Shown one piece after another: positions 22,519 through 32,527 of a stretch of DNA of 64,000 nucleotides. The position numbers and the translations under genes were made by a program. Location of the stretch: positions 248,001-312,000 of the forward strand of contig SNVD02009077.1 of assembly GCA_013180625.2 (NCBI GenBank), in the 5' to 3' direction. The stretch is from Boswellia sacra (lineage: Eukaryota > Streptophyta > Magnoliopsida > Sapindales > Burseraceae). A model generated the notes under the pieces. The model was not told the origin of the DNA and made no database searches. It worked only from the letters and a program-made list of their open reading frames with translations. Each line of letters begins with the position of its first letter. The first letter of the stretch is position 1.

Positions 22519-24485
22519 GACTTTGCTAGTCCTCGAGCAACTACGACAATAGGAAATAAAACTAAACCGAAACAGAATCAACAAAAAAAATAAAACACAC
22601 AAATGCTTTATCTTGCAAATAGGCCTCAAAGATTGTACTTAATTATAACCCAAGGAAAACTTCAAAATAATGCATTTGATCAAGAAACTCATTACAAAGA
22701 TTAGCTTCGCTCTACTTCAATTCCTCAAATGTGTGTGTGTAGAGCCATTCTCACCTAATCACTTGTAACCCGGATGAGTTTATGCATAAAAATGAATCAT
22801 ATTTAATAGTGAAAATGTGTGTATAAATGAACTCCATAGGCTTGCTTTTCAAGTCACTCTCCACTATTATAGACAAGCACAACACCAAAGATTAAGTAGG
22901 GCTTTATTAAGCTTGTAACGTTTGACTTGGGTGAAGGTATGATAAAGGATAATAATTTGGCTCAAATCACCCACAAACACATAAATCATTCAAGACTATG
23001 TAGAGCTCAACCCTATAACACAACTTTATTTCAATTCACCAAGTTACTCCCCCAAACTTATTTAGAACACTCAATCTTTTTTTTTTTGTAGAAAACAGAA
23101 GAAAACTACACCCCTACACTTTGTTGTTTCATTCTTTTTAAGAACACTTAAGGGTATAGATCTCTTATTCTTCTTCTTTTGTTCTTTTTTTGTTCTTTTT
23201 TTTTTCTTTTTTTTCTTTTTTTTTTATTACACTTCTCCTCCCCCACACTTAAACAACACATTGTCCTCAATGTGTAAGTACGTGGACAATAAGTACAGAT
23301 TGGCTTTTTTCTTTTTTTCTTTTTTTTTTTTTACAAACACAATAGAACTCACTTGCATTGCTCATGACACATCCCAACCTCCTCTAACTTCCCAAAACCA
23401 GAACATAGCTCAAAATTTAATTGTGAATGATCTACATGCTCATAGGTAAGGGATAAACTGTTTGGAACAAATTCATTTGAGGTTAGGAAATCTTTTAGTG
23501 AGTTAACAAAGAAAAAGGCTTACACAGGCTCAAAGGGGTAACTAGGGATCAATTTCAGTCAAGGTTTGCTATTAAGGCTCAAACGGTCCAAAGATGGCCT
23601 AAATCATTTCCCCAATGTTGCCCAGTCTAGGATTTCACCTCGAGTGACCATCAAACAAGTTCTAGAATTCATTGAAATCTGAAGAAACATTTAAATTACA
23701 TAAACTTTCTCTAAGTGAACAAGTAACTCAGTGATAATAGCTCAGTGCTCAATGTTGCGCAAGGAATCAAAAGCAAAGTGAAAACCAATAAACATTTCAA
23801 GCACACAGATCCATGCATCATTTATCATTTTCCAAGAGTTAGTCTTAATTCAATCATTATCTTATCATCGACCCACAAAATGCAAGAAAAGAGGTACGTG
23901 GCATTGTTAAACCTGAGTCAAGATTGTATATTTCAACAATCCTTAGGACCAGTAGCCCGCAGACTTAAGGTTTCCAGCCTATATACCTTTATTATGAAGA
24001 ACGAAACAAGAAACAAGACACTGCAAACAACATGTAATAAACAAACTACAAAGTTATTAAGGAAGAATGCGTTTCAAGGGTTAAGGAAACCCCATATTCT
24101 ACCATTCTCAGGTTTTTCCACAAATTTTTTTTTAAAATCGAAACTGATAAAGATAAAAACACATAACAACTCTAAATTACGCAAAACTAAACTCACTCAT
24201 AAAATAACAAAGTTCAACAAGTCAACAAACAAAAACAAGTTAGTTAGAATGGGTCTAAAAAGTTTAGAAGTTAGCCTCCTTATTCAACCATTATGGATTG
24301 AAGAGATCCAGAATGCATTTCAAGAGAACTTGATCTTTTTAAGCCACCACTCTAAAAACCGAGATTAGAAAATATTACCTGGGACGAAAGAAATAACCTG
24401 AAAAAGCTCAAAAGAAATAACATGAAAATTCTCAAATAAACACAATAAAAAGAGAGCAAACAAAAGTGAAGCAAACCAGTAGATA
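22519..24485 (-). other. 3' non-coding region of element A
   Basis: About 2 kb between the LOG-like stop and the polypurine tract, collinear with 59,480-61,425 of element B. It holds long T/A tracts and two further purine-rich motifs similar to the terminal tract, near 23,236-23,250 and 23,105-23,120. One of them lies beside the CACATTGTCCTCAATGTG inverted repeat at about 23,258. A 207-codon + strand frame here is not conserved in element B. Confidence 0.65.
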
Positions 24486-24503
24486 AAGATTACAGACTTA
24501 GCA

Positions 24504-25139
24504 TTAATCCAGTTTACGCCTTTTATTGCCTTCCGCAAACCAATCTATCCGAGCTATTATTGGATCAGGCGAATAGACGAATGCTTGTAATTTGTCAATT
24601 AACTCCCCTGCAGTGGAAGCTGTAACCAGGATTTGCCTCGCCGACTGTGAGATGAAGTTTTTTTCTACTGCTTGATCAAGAAAAGACAACAAACCATCAA
24701 AAAAATTATTGACATTTAACAAACCAATTGGTTTCCGATGGATGTTTAGCTGTGCCCAAGAGGTGATTTGAAATATCTCCTCTAATGTACCATAACCACC
24801 GGGCAAAGCTATAAATGCATCAGATTTAATGATCATATGTGCAATACGCTCATGCATACTAGAAACCTGTAACTCTTCCCCCATGGTGTTGCCTAAGATA
24901 TCTCGTACAGCTAATGGTTTAGGGATAATGCCGAGAACTTTGCTTCCTCCTAAGGATGCAGCTGTCGACACACACCCAATTAACCCAAGACTACCCCCTC
25001 CGTAAATCAAATGAATACCCCTCGCAGCTAATGTCCTACCAAGATCAAGAGCTGCTGTTGTAAACTCTCCATCTTTATCAAATTGCGATCCACAAAATAC
25101 GCATATATTTGGGAATCGCCGAATTGGTGTTTTCTCCAT
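24504..25139 (-). CDS. LOG-like cytokinin riboside 5'-monophosphate phosphoribohydrolase, element cargo
   Basis: An intact 211-aa frame. LOG enzymes act in the cytosol, releasing active cytokinin base from its nucleoside monophosphate. Visible family features are CVFCGS (residues 13-18), YGGGSLGLIG (46-55), VLGIIPKPL (68-76), the catalytic Arg within SMHERIAHM (98), and the signature PGGYGTLEE (113-121) with its catalytic Glu. WAQLNIHRKPIGLLNV follows, and the length is normal for the family. The LDLMLSL-like hydrophobic tail, still readable after a 1-nt deletion, is cut off by the stop at LD. There is no intron, whereas plant LOG genes usually have several, so it looks like a captured processed transcript. 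It lies inside an LTR element, between G-box repeats and the 3' non-coding region. Activity and expression are inferred only. Confidence 0.9.
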   Translation of the reverse strand: MEKTPIRRFPNICVFCGSQFDKDGEFTTAALDLGRTLAARGIHLIYGGGSLGLIGCVSTAASLGGSKVLGIIPKPLAVRDILGNTMGEELQVSSMHERIAHMIIKSDAFIALPGGYGTLEEIFQITSWAQLNIHRKPIGLLNVNNFFDGLLSFLDQAVEKNFISQSARQILVTASTAGELIDKLQAFVYSPDPIIARIDWFAEGNKRRKLD

Positions 25140-25244
25140 TTCTACAAGTGCTCTAAACTTGTGTAAGACAATGATGCACGTTAGGTATTATGCAATTTAA
25201 GTGCAAGACAGGTTATAAAATGACATTTGAAAATATGCAGAATG

Positions 25245-25254
25245 GATATATACA
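25245..25254 (-). promoter_or_regulatory. TATA-like motif upstream of the LOG-like ORF
   Basis: TATATATCC on the - strand lies about 110 nt before the LOG-like ATG and about 140 nt after the nearest G-box repeat. The position would suit a core promoter, but AT-rich DNA makes such motifs common. Confidence 0.35.
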
Positions 25255-25344
25255 CACGTAAAACTCTCAAATTTGACACATGGGGACATAATTTCGGTGG
25301 GGGTTATTCGATGCAGATTTATTGCCCCAAGATTTGAAAAAATG

Positions 25345-25545
25345 ATATATGCTTTTGGCGGGGTTTGACAAAACCTACACACTTGTCTCCCACGTGAAGC
25401 ATGAAAAATGGAAATACACTTTCGGTGGGGTTTGACAAAATCGCCACACTTGTCTCCCACGTGAAGCATGAAAAGTAGAGATATACTTTCGGCGGGGGTT
25501 GACAAAACCTCCACACTTGTCTCCCACGTGTACTTATGCCATAGG
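25345..25545 (-). repeat. Three direct repeats of 67 bp, each with a CACGTG G-box
   Basis: CACGTG occurs at 25,391, 25,458 and 25,525, exactly 67 bp apart. Repeats share TGACAAAAC, CACACTTGTCTCCCACGTG and AAGCATGAAAA with about 10% divergence. Element B has the same three repeats (CACGTG at 58,410, 58,477, 58,550). They end about 250 nt upstream of the LOG-like start. G-boxes bind bZIP and bHLH factors in plants; whether these function is not known. Confidence 0.8.
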
Positions 25546-25754
25546 GTAGTCATATGGTTTGTCAAAAAGAAACTTGAAATTAAAAAAATCAAAATCAACA
25601 AACAACAACAACACAAAGACAACACTGATAATCAGATCAAACGAAACAAGAAAAAAAAATTGACAACAACAACACACATTCAAATATACAAGTAGTTGTG
25701 ATTGTGGCTCACACCTTCCTCTGGTTTTACGTCCAGTAACGGCTGAAACGCCTT

Positions 25755-26308
25755 CTATGAGTCGGGGATTTGCTTCCCATCCAGTTTTCTTATAAACTGG
25801 CAAACAGGGTCGTTTTTAGTCAGATTCCCTAGACTATAACATTGTAATTCATCACGAAATTGTGTCCATAGATTAAGCAATTCACGCTGAACAAGTCCAC
25901 AAGAATGTGACTCAAGAGTTAATAAAACATTATCCAGCGACTCCTTACTCAGACCATTCTTAATAAATGATAGTTTATCTTCTCTATTTCTGGACACAAA
26001 ACCTAATGAACGACAAGTCAGGTTACAATTCCATCTAGCACATTATAACATACTTGTAACCTTTTCGCTCTTCGCCTCTTGGCGTAGTAGCTCTTTCCTA
26101 GACCAGGCATGTATTTTGCGAGATTAATGTCCGGCTCACCGGACCATCTCACCTTGGCTTCGATAAGCCATCGGATATCAGCAGGCACATTTAGGAGCAT
26201 CAATGCCCAAAGTCTAGTCATCTGTACTTTATAAATTTTAAACACAGCATTTTGAGGAAGTGAAGGAAAATATTTACGAATGTTCGACAAAAAGATATCG
26301 GCATCCAT
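25755..26308 (-). pseudogene. Small basic Cys-rich ORF (nucleic-acid-binding-like), element cargo, one frameshift
   Basis: Two frames, 26,308-26,018 and 25,997-25,755, were one reading frame. Element A has lost one A near 26,040, which element B still has. The product would be about 185 residues: a hydrophobic N-terminal half, a strongly basic block (KSYYAKRRRAKR at about residues 72-83), a cysteine cluster just after it, and a mixed C-terminal half. Basic block plus zinc-finger-like cysteines is the layout of nucleic-acid-binding proteins of flexuous plant RNA viruses (carla-/vitivirus type), and the order of features recalls them. That is a resemblance by eye only. A host-derived protein or a diverged element protein remains possible. 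Confidence 0.45.
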
Positions 26309-26530
26309 TGAAGAAGAGAAAAGGAGAGATATTACCGATAATGCGATTGAGTTTGTTCTTCTCCCAGATATGCACGTTTCAAACCTTCAGGCAATGGTTT
26401 CAGCTCCCCTTTTGATGTTTCCTCAACTTATTTTATTTTTCTTTTCTTCTTTTTTTTATTTTTCAAAAACATTGGGTTGCCTCCCAATAAGCGCTTGGTT
26501 AACGTCCTCAGCCCGACATTGGTTCCATCA
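26309..26530 (-). pseudogene. Rejoined Athila-like pol fragments
   Basis: The - strand shows the sequence that ends Athila-type pol and precedes the env-like region (CAAGCGCTTATTGGGAGGC, about 26,497-26,479). A second short protease-RT linker fragment follows (ELKPLPEGLKRAYLGEEQT, about 26,405-26,345). RT, RNase H and integrase are absent between the linker start and this pol end, so a large internal deletion made the backbone. Confidence 0.6.
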
Positions 26531-27844
26531 TGGCAGGGTCCAATCTTCGCTGTGCTTCTCTAGTGGGCTTGGATCCTTTTTTCAACAAGATACGGTCCAT
26601 GCATATGGCTGGGCCTTGGATGTCAACAATCGTCCAACCAATAGCTGTTTTGTGATCTCTAAGTACTCGGACGAGTTTCTCTTCTTGTAGTGGTGCAAGG
26701 CCCCTTTCTATTGTAACTGGCAAAGGATCATTCTTATCCAAGAATCCATGCCTCAAATGATCTGGAAGAAGCTTAAGCTCCAAGGCAGGGGCTAGATCTT
26801 TGCACTTTGGAGGAATTTTCCTTTGCAATACAGCTGAAACATCTTCCCCCACACTTACTTTCTCATTTCTTTTTAACTTTCTTTTGCTGGTGCATAACTC
26901 CTTGAGACATTTTGTATAATGAGGTACTTGCTCGATAGCATCCAGAAGTGGTATATTTACCTCGATTTTGTGAGAAGTTTCCAGGATTTCTTGGTCTTGT
27001 TCCTCCTTTTTCGATTTTGCAAATCTACTAGGAAAAAGTGGAGGAGAAACATATGAAGGAATGGGAGTTATAGGATTTACCTGAGAAGTCAGTGTTTTGT
27101 TCATGGTGGAAGTGGTGTCATCTCCTTCATCAGTTTGTGATTTCTTTGGCAGGACATCTAATTGCTCTTCATTTTGCAAAGTTATCGCACAAGAATTCTC
27201 TCTTGGATTGATCATCGTTTGACAAGATAATTCTTCTGAGCCTTGGCCCTCGAATATGCTCATGCTAGTGGCCAATTGTCCCATTTGATTTGCTAGGTTT
27301 TGGATACTTGCCCCAGTTTCCTGCTGGAATTGCATTGTGTTAGTGGCAAGTGCATTAACAATATCCTGGAGTGACATACCTGAGTTTTCTGAAGCTGGTT
27401 GTGGTGCTGGTTGTGGCATTGGTGGTGGTTGCATTTGAAATGGTTGCTGCACTCTAAGTTGATTAAAACCTTGTGGTTGATTTGGTATGGCATTTGGGAC
27501 GATTGGTTGATGATTCCAGTAACTGAAATTAGGGTGATCTTCCCATCTAGCATTGTAAGTGTTAGAGAAGGGATCATACCATTGCCTTGTTTGTCCTGAA
27601 AATCCATCCATGGCATTGGCTTGTTCCATATCTCCTTGCAAAGTTGGATACATGTCGATTGGATGCTCCATGGTAGAATTACCTCACATGCATAAGATTT
27701 CTGCATATGTCCTACAGCCATGTTTGCCACAAGAGAAGTTAACTCAAAAAGTTGTTGTTCAATGTTCGGAGTGCTTACCTCATTTACTCTCCATGGTAGT
27801 TGTGGCTCAAATCCGATGCCGAATTGTTGGAAGTTTACAGCCAT
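26508..27844 (-). pseudogene. Truncated Athila-like gag-pol ORF, element A
   Basis: It starts at ATG 27,844 (MAVNFQQFG). A 1-nt shift near 27,680 moves the frame into the open stretch 27,671-26,508. The recognisable part is the C-terminal gag region (MEHPIDMYPTLQ, where Athila gags keep a CCHC knuckle, then the Gln/Pro-rich stretch and coiled segment). It then joins LAPALELKLLPDHLRHGF, the linker before RT, and ends in GLAPLQEEKLVRVL...TAIGWTIVDI and RILLKKGSKPTREAQRRL. Compared with element B, about 660 bp that encode the protease are deleted without changing frame. N-terminal gag and RT onward are absent. Confidence 0.75.
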
Positions 27845-27933
27845 GTCGCCTAAACACAAACAATCAGAAAAGAAAAACAAAAAAAACATGAATCAACAAT
27901 GAAAATAAAATAACAAATCGATTAGAAAATCAA

Positions 27934-27951
27934 TCCCCGGCAACGGCGCCA
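27934..27951 (-). promoter_or_regulatory. Primer-binding site, tRNA-Asp
   Basis: The - strand reads TGGCGCCGTTGCCGGGGA, complementary to the 3' 18 nt of plant tRNA-Asp(GUC) including CCA. It lies six nucleotides inside the 5' LTR. Athila-type elements are known to use tRNA-Asp. Confidence 0.9.
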
Positions 27952-27957
27952 AAAACT

Positions 27958-29369
27958 TGATGCGTTCGAAACTAGCAAGTATACTAGTCGCACAAGTAAT
28001 AAAGTGATAAGTAAGATATCGTTCCCACGAGGATTAATTCTAATTAAATTTGTTATTCGAAAGCGAAAATAGAATAAATGGGGGGTTTTGTTGATTGATT
28101 AACTAGATGAAATATTAATGCAAATAAAGAATAACAAAACAGAAAGTTAATTTGAGTGAAAAATCAATGAAGAGAAACCTGGTTAAGGGATCCTTCTCTG
28201 CCACAAGATATGGATTTGCGAATTAATCAAGAATTGTCATCCAATTACACCATTGAAATTATCAACCGTAGATAACAACAAGCTCTGTTATCCCAATCTT
28301 TCCTTACTTTGTTGTTAAATAAAACAGGCTCTTTATTTAATCTCTATCCATTAAACAACCTAGAACAAGCTCTCTAAATTTAATTCAATGGATGCATTAC
28401 GATAAGAAAGATAGGTTGATCTAAGCAATAAACACACAAGCTCGGATTATTTAACTTAGGTTGTATTCTCCAATTGCAATCTCTGATCACAATTTTGCTA
28501 CTAAGGATTAGAAATTCAAGACAATTACGGATCAAGATTTCTAGTCTAGCAATAGACAATATCCAGATTATATTCAGTTGGCCACCCAAATACAATCCAG
28601 CAAGCAATCATAAGCATTAGACATGGGAAAATACAAGCAACTTCAATTAGAGAATTGGATAACAACTTCCTTGCACAATCAACTTACAAAAACCATATCA
28701 GGGGCTTTGAAATCACCCTCAACCAATTCAGATTCAGTTACACATGTTTAAGAACGTGGTAAATACAATACAACATGGAGACATTCCAGAAAATGAAAGG
28801 GAAGGGAAAAACTTAGCAAATTTGATGTAATTCTCTTTGGATTGTAGTTCTTCCTCTTTCCAAGCTTCCTTTCTCCTTCAAGAACTCCAAGAGATGAAAG
28901 AATTCCAGAGCTGCAGCCTCCACCACGTTCTCCCCTCTTCAAGTTATGAAAATAAAACCCTAAAATGTGTTTAAATACTCTGCTACAGTAACGTGCTACA
29001 GTGTCCCGTATTATACATGCTACAGTGATGTGTGGAATTACATTTCTACACTTCTTACACTGTTTTGATTACAACTTTTGGTACACTGAATGGATTCATA
29101 AACCATAAATTTCTCCAAAAAGTAGACTTCGAGAGCTTTTCAACGGTATATGATATGTCATCGGGTTCATTGTATATCAATACAATTAAATCCGAGAAGA
29201 TGGTTGACTAGCAGAGGTGAAAATGAAGGGTTTTACTCCATTTTTGTGCAAGTTGCTCCAAAACTCCTACAAACATCAAAACCATACAAAAACATAAAAA
29301 TACCAAGGAATATAGCAAAGAAACATGGACGAATTGATATGAAAATGATATATAAATAGACACTTATCA
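27958..29369 (-). repeat. 5' LTR of element A
   Basis: A 1,412-bp LTR, nearly identical to 21,095-22,502. It contains CTCTGCTACAGTAACG and a reverse-strand TATTTAAAC TATA-like site (about 28,972), fitting an LTR promoter on the - strand. Ends are TGAT/ATCA on both sides. Confidence 0.95.
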
Positions 29370-29374
29370 CACCT
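29370..29374 (+). repeat. Target-site duplication of element A (right copy, CACCT)
   Basis: Same five bases as 21,090-21,094. Confidence 0.95.
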
Positions 29375-29598
29375 CGATTGGCAATTGTCATTGTTACTAC
29401 CGAGGCATCATCATGGGGAAAAAGTACACCTTTGGTGTCTTCTTATGTGAAGAGCAATGGAGTATGGAAGAGGCGGGGTTGTTTCATTGCCCTTGTTAAC
29501 ACACCAACCTCTAAAGCTTTTGCACACCTTCTAAGCCTTTAAGGCATGATTTGAATCTCCCCCGATACTAGGTCTCCCAACAATTGTATCAATAGTAG
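29375..29598 (-). pseudogene. N-terminal part of protease, element 2
   Basis: The - strand reads HDDASVVTMTIANRG just before the insertion site and joins KRVLVDT on the other side of element A. This is the usual lead-in to the catalytic motif of the aspartic protease in these elements. Confidence 0.7.
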
Positions 29599-31040
29599 CT
29601 ATCCTTTTTTGGGTCGACCTTGCATGCCTTCCTCTCTCTCTAGTCTTTCCATTTCTTCATCTTGTACAATGTAATATGTCAAGTAACCATTACGAATTAA
29701 AGTCTCTATTTGTTCCATTAACTCAAAGCATTCAGAAGTGATATGACCATTATCATTATGGAAACCACAACACTTTTTCTTGTTGCATCTTCCCAGATCA
29801 TATTTCAAAGGCTTAGAACAAGTCAACAAATTCTTGCCTTGATAGCATCAAAGATCTCACCACGAGTGGCATTCAATGAAGTATATTGGAGATATTGGAC
29901 CTTTATAGTTTTACTTGCCCTAGTAATATTTGGTACTTCTCCTAGTCAACCACGACGATCAATTATTGAAGGTCCCCAATTGTTATTCCTATTTTTATTT
30001 CATTCTCCAGAACGATTGCCCTCACCTTGTTGACTGGCTTTCAAGATCCGAAATTCTTCTTCAGCTTAGGCATGTTTGAGCCTTCTCATACATCATAGCA
30101 TATGAAGTTGGCATATTATCTCGTATTGCCCACCATAGCCCGGTCGACCTAATCCCACTGATGATACCATCTAAGGCCACAGGATCATTAAAACCACTAA
30201 GTTTTATCACCTCTATATGGTATCTGTGGACATAACTCATCAAGCTTTCATTTTTTTCTTGTTTTAAAGTTAACAAGTGTGCCTTAGATTTTCTAGGTGC
30301 CCTAACCCTAATGAAATGAGAAATGAACTCTTTTAAAAGTTGGGAAAATGAACCTATAGACCTTGGCTTTAGAGATCTATACCAAGTTCGAGCCGGTCCA
30401 GTCAAGGTGAGAGGAAAGACTATGCATATAGCATCCTCAGAAATGCGTTGAAGTGCCATGTTCTCTCTAAATAACTTCACATACTCTACCGGGTCGACCA
30501 GCCATTGTATATGTCCATTTGGGGCATGGAGAATTTCCTTAGTAGTATGGAGGTTGCAACTACAGGAGTAAAAGGAGATTCTAATTTCCCGATGACGTCT
30601 TCCATCAAATTTCTTTCTCTATGTGCCTCTTTCAAGGAGCACAACTCTTCATGTGTCAACCTCAACTCCTCTTGGGTTTTATCCATTTCTTGCTCCTCAT
30701 GTCACCTTTTACTTTTACGATGTGAATTCAAGGAATGCCTAAGGTCTTCATCATCCAAATCATCCCTGGTCCTTATTTTTGAACTACCAAAGCGACTATG
30801 ATCAAGATGAGATTGATTTTCTAATGGTCGATTGATGTGTCGACCAATCATATGGTCCTTTCTTTCCATGACCACGATGCTTACTTGCACCTGTTCCACC
30901 CACCAATGCACTGTGTGGTTGATCAAATGCACTTTGATCATTTACCAAGACCCCATCGCCATCAACATGTAGAGCATCCTTCACTTCTGCAGCAAGAGCT
31001 TGTATTTGGGTTTGTATTTGTTCACTTTGTTGGTTCATAA
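29599..31040 (-). pseudogene. Gag remnant, element 2
   Basis: Three blocks lie in different frames. 31,038-30,486 is an N-terminal helical and charged region (MNQQSEQIQTQIQALAAEV). 30,480-30,061 is a retrotransposon gag domain with FPLTLTGPARTWYRSL, SFSQLLKEFISHF and LLTLKQEKNESLMSYVHRY. 29,829-29,599 contains KKCCGFHNDNGHITSECFELMEQIE, the C-x-x-H-x-x-x-G-H-x-x-x-x-C knuckle of this lineage. Frame changes between blocks show decay. Confidence 0.8.
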
Positions 31041-31212
31041 GCCTAAGTTATTCTTGAATAGCCATCGCATCTTATTGTCATGACCTTTTCACCTTCATTG
31101 CTCTTGACCCCTCTTGGTCACTATAGAGATCCTCAATGAGGACATTCCCTTCTGGTGAGTTGTTTATGGTGATCTATGACTTTTTGTCATAAATTTCATA
31201 GATGGCACCAAC
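31041..31212 (-). other. Leader with probable primer-binding site, element 2
   Basis: Directly inside the LTR the - strand reads GTTGGTGCCATCTATGAAAT, similar in shape to the TGGCGCC-type primer sites of Ty3/gypsy elements but not matched here to a particular tRNA. Confidence 0.45.
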
Positions 31213-32155
31213 TGTTGATGCTGAAAATCGGTCAACCTCCAACTCACCAATAAAATTTATATGTATTGTGGAGGAACTAACTCAACAGGAGGAAAATGGA
31301 GGAATATATGGAGGAGGAGGGGAAAGTTGGGAATTTTGGGTCACGTGTTTGTCAAGATGGCTATTGTGTTTTGGTCAACTGAGGCTCTGGTGGTTTAAAC
31401 GATCTATACACAAAGAGAAAACAAGGGATCAAAAGCACCGATGGTGTTGCCGACAATAATCCTCTGACGTTCAAGTCAGAGATCGAATATGGAGTGAAAT
31501 ATCTAGTCGAACAGATAGAGATGAGATAGAGAGAGAGAGAGTCAAATTAGAGAGAGAGTGTTCAAACCTTGATTCATAGCCAAAGGCTATATTTATAGGA
31601 AAGCTTACTTAGAGGTGGTGGGTTGCATAGGGCTTAGATGACACCACGTTATATGCAAAAGAGTTAGTGTTGGCACCTAGAGCCATGAAGACACCTGGAG
31701 GATAAGAATCTCATTCAAGAGACACCTGGAGAGAAGCTTATATAGGGTCTTGTGCCTCTAATATTTTATTAATTTTTATGGACTTTGGGAGATAATCATT
31801 AAACGCATGAGTGATGGCTCTTATTAAATATTTTTTTTGACATTGATGGGTCTAATTTAGGAACTTGTGCCATGCAATATCTTTGGTGGTGAAATTGGGA
31901 GTCATGTCCTTTGTCGACCAAGCAAGGCGTTTGTCATATAATTATCTGATCAACCAGAAATTCTCAATAATAAAAGTAATTAAGAAGTCTTCATCAATCA
32001 AATCAATAATGAAGGATCCATTATCCCATGAGTCATGCCGCCATATAAGATAAAAGACACATTTATTCCAATTAAAGTACAAGAAAAAATTATATTCCTT
32101 GATGATGTGGCTTGGAAAATTAATCTCATTGGTTGTCCCAGTTTTTCATCCAACA
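31213..32155 (-). repeat. 5' LTR of element 2
   Basis: On the - strand it starts TGTTGGATGAAAAACTGG and ends GCATCAACA, giving TGTTG...CAACA short inverted ends and about 943 bp. A TATAAATATAGCC box on the - strand (about 31,587-31,600) precedes a GA-rich tract (31,505-31,560), as expected for the LTR promoter and transcript start. No partner LTR was found in the window. Confidence 0.65.
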
Positions 32156-32527
32156 CCGATTGATTTATGGAAATCTAAAAGCAGTTTTCAAAAAATAAAA
32201 TAAAGTTCTGAGTTTCGTTTTGCATACCATGATGCACGATTCAAAGTGGATTAGTCTTCTTATGCTTCTTGTTGTTGGGCTTAGTTTCAATTTTTTGCAT
32301 TGGATTTGAGCTGGTTTAATTGACTATATTGATAATGGTGTAGCCGTATGGTGAAGGAGATGAGTGGGAGCTAAAGAGACTATAGGATAGAAGAGAAAGA
32401 GATCGAGACAGAGAGAGGAGATGGACATATTTACAGGTAAGTTTGCTTTGATTAGGTTCTTTTTAATTTAATATTTTGTTTTAGGGTTATTGCCAAAGAT
32501 TTTAAACATTTCTTAGGATTAACTATT
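32156..32527. other. Intergenic, nothing recognised
   Basis: A short spacer between the LTR of element 2 and the solo LTR, with a GAGA-rich stretch (32,385-32,430). Confidence 0.4.

Larger units (their letters stand above)
21095..29369 (-). mobile_element. Element A: complete non-autonomous Athila-like LTR element carrying a LOG-like gene
   Basis: An 8,275-bp element on the - strand, bounded by LTRs of 1,408 and 1,412 bp and a 5-bp target duplication (CACCT). LTR ends are TGATAAGTG...GCATCA. Internal order on the - strand: tRNA-Asp primer site, Athila-like gag end with a truncated pol, the pol-end sequence, a small basic Cys-rich ORF, G-box direct repeats, a LOG-like ORF, a long 3' non-coding region and a polypurine tract. 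No RT, RNase H or integrase is present, so movement would need enzymes from another element. A second copy (element B) has the same structure, so this is a family and not a single accident. Confidence 0.9.
17391..32155 (-). mobile_element. Ty3/gypsy element 2 (Tat-like), - strand, interrupted by element A
   Basis: On the - strand the order is 5' LTR (32,155-31,213), leader, gag, protease, RT, RNase H and integrase (ending near 17,391). Element A sits inside the protease at 21,095-29,369. Removing A and one CACCT copy restores a continuous protease reading across the join, which proves nesting. No 3' LTR matching 31,213-32,155 was found to the left. The antisense ORF at 13.8-15.8 kb probably belongs to this element. 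Frameshifts and stops make it inactive. Confidence 0.75.

Noticed and set aside
23745..24368. A 207-codon + strand frame inside element A
   Set aside because: It is antisense to the element, has no family signal, and the matching region of element B is not open.
25197..25695. Open frames over the G-box repeats
   Set aside because: They follow the 67-bp repeat and differ between the two element copies.
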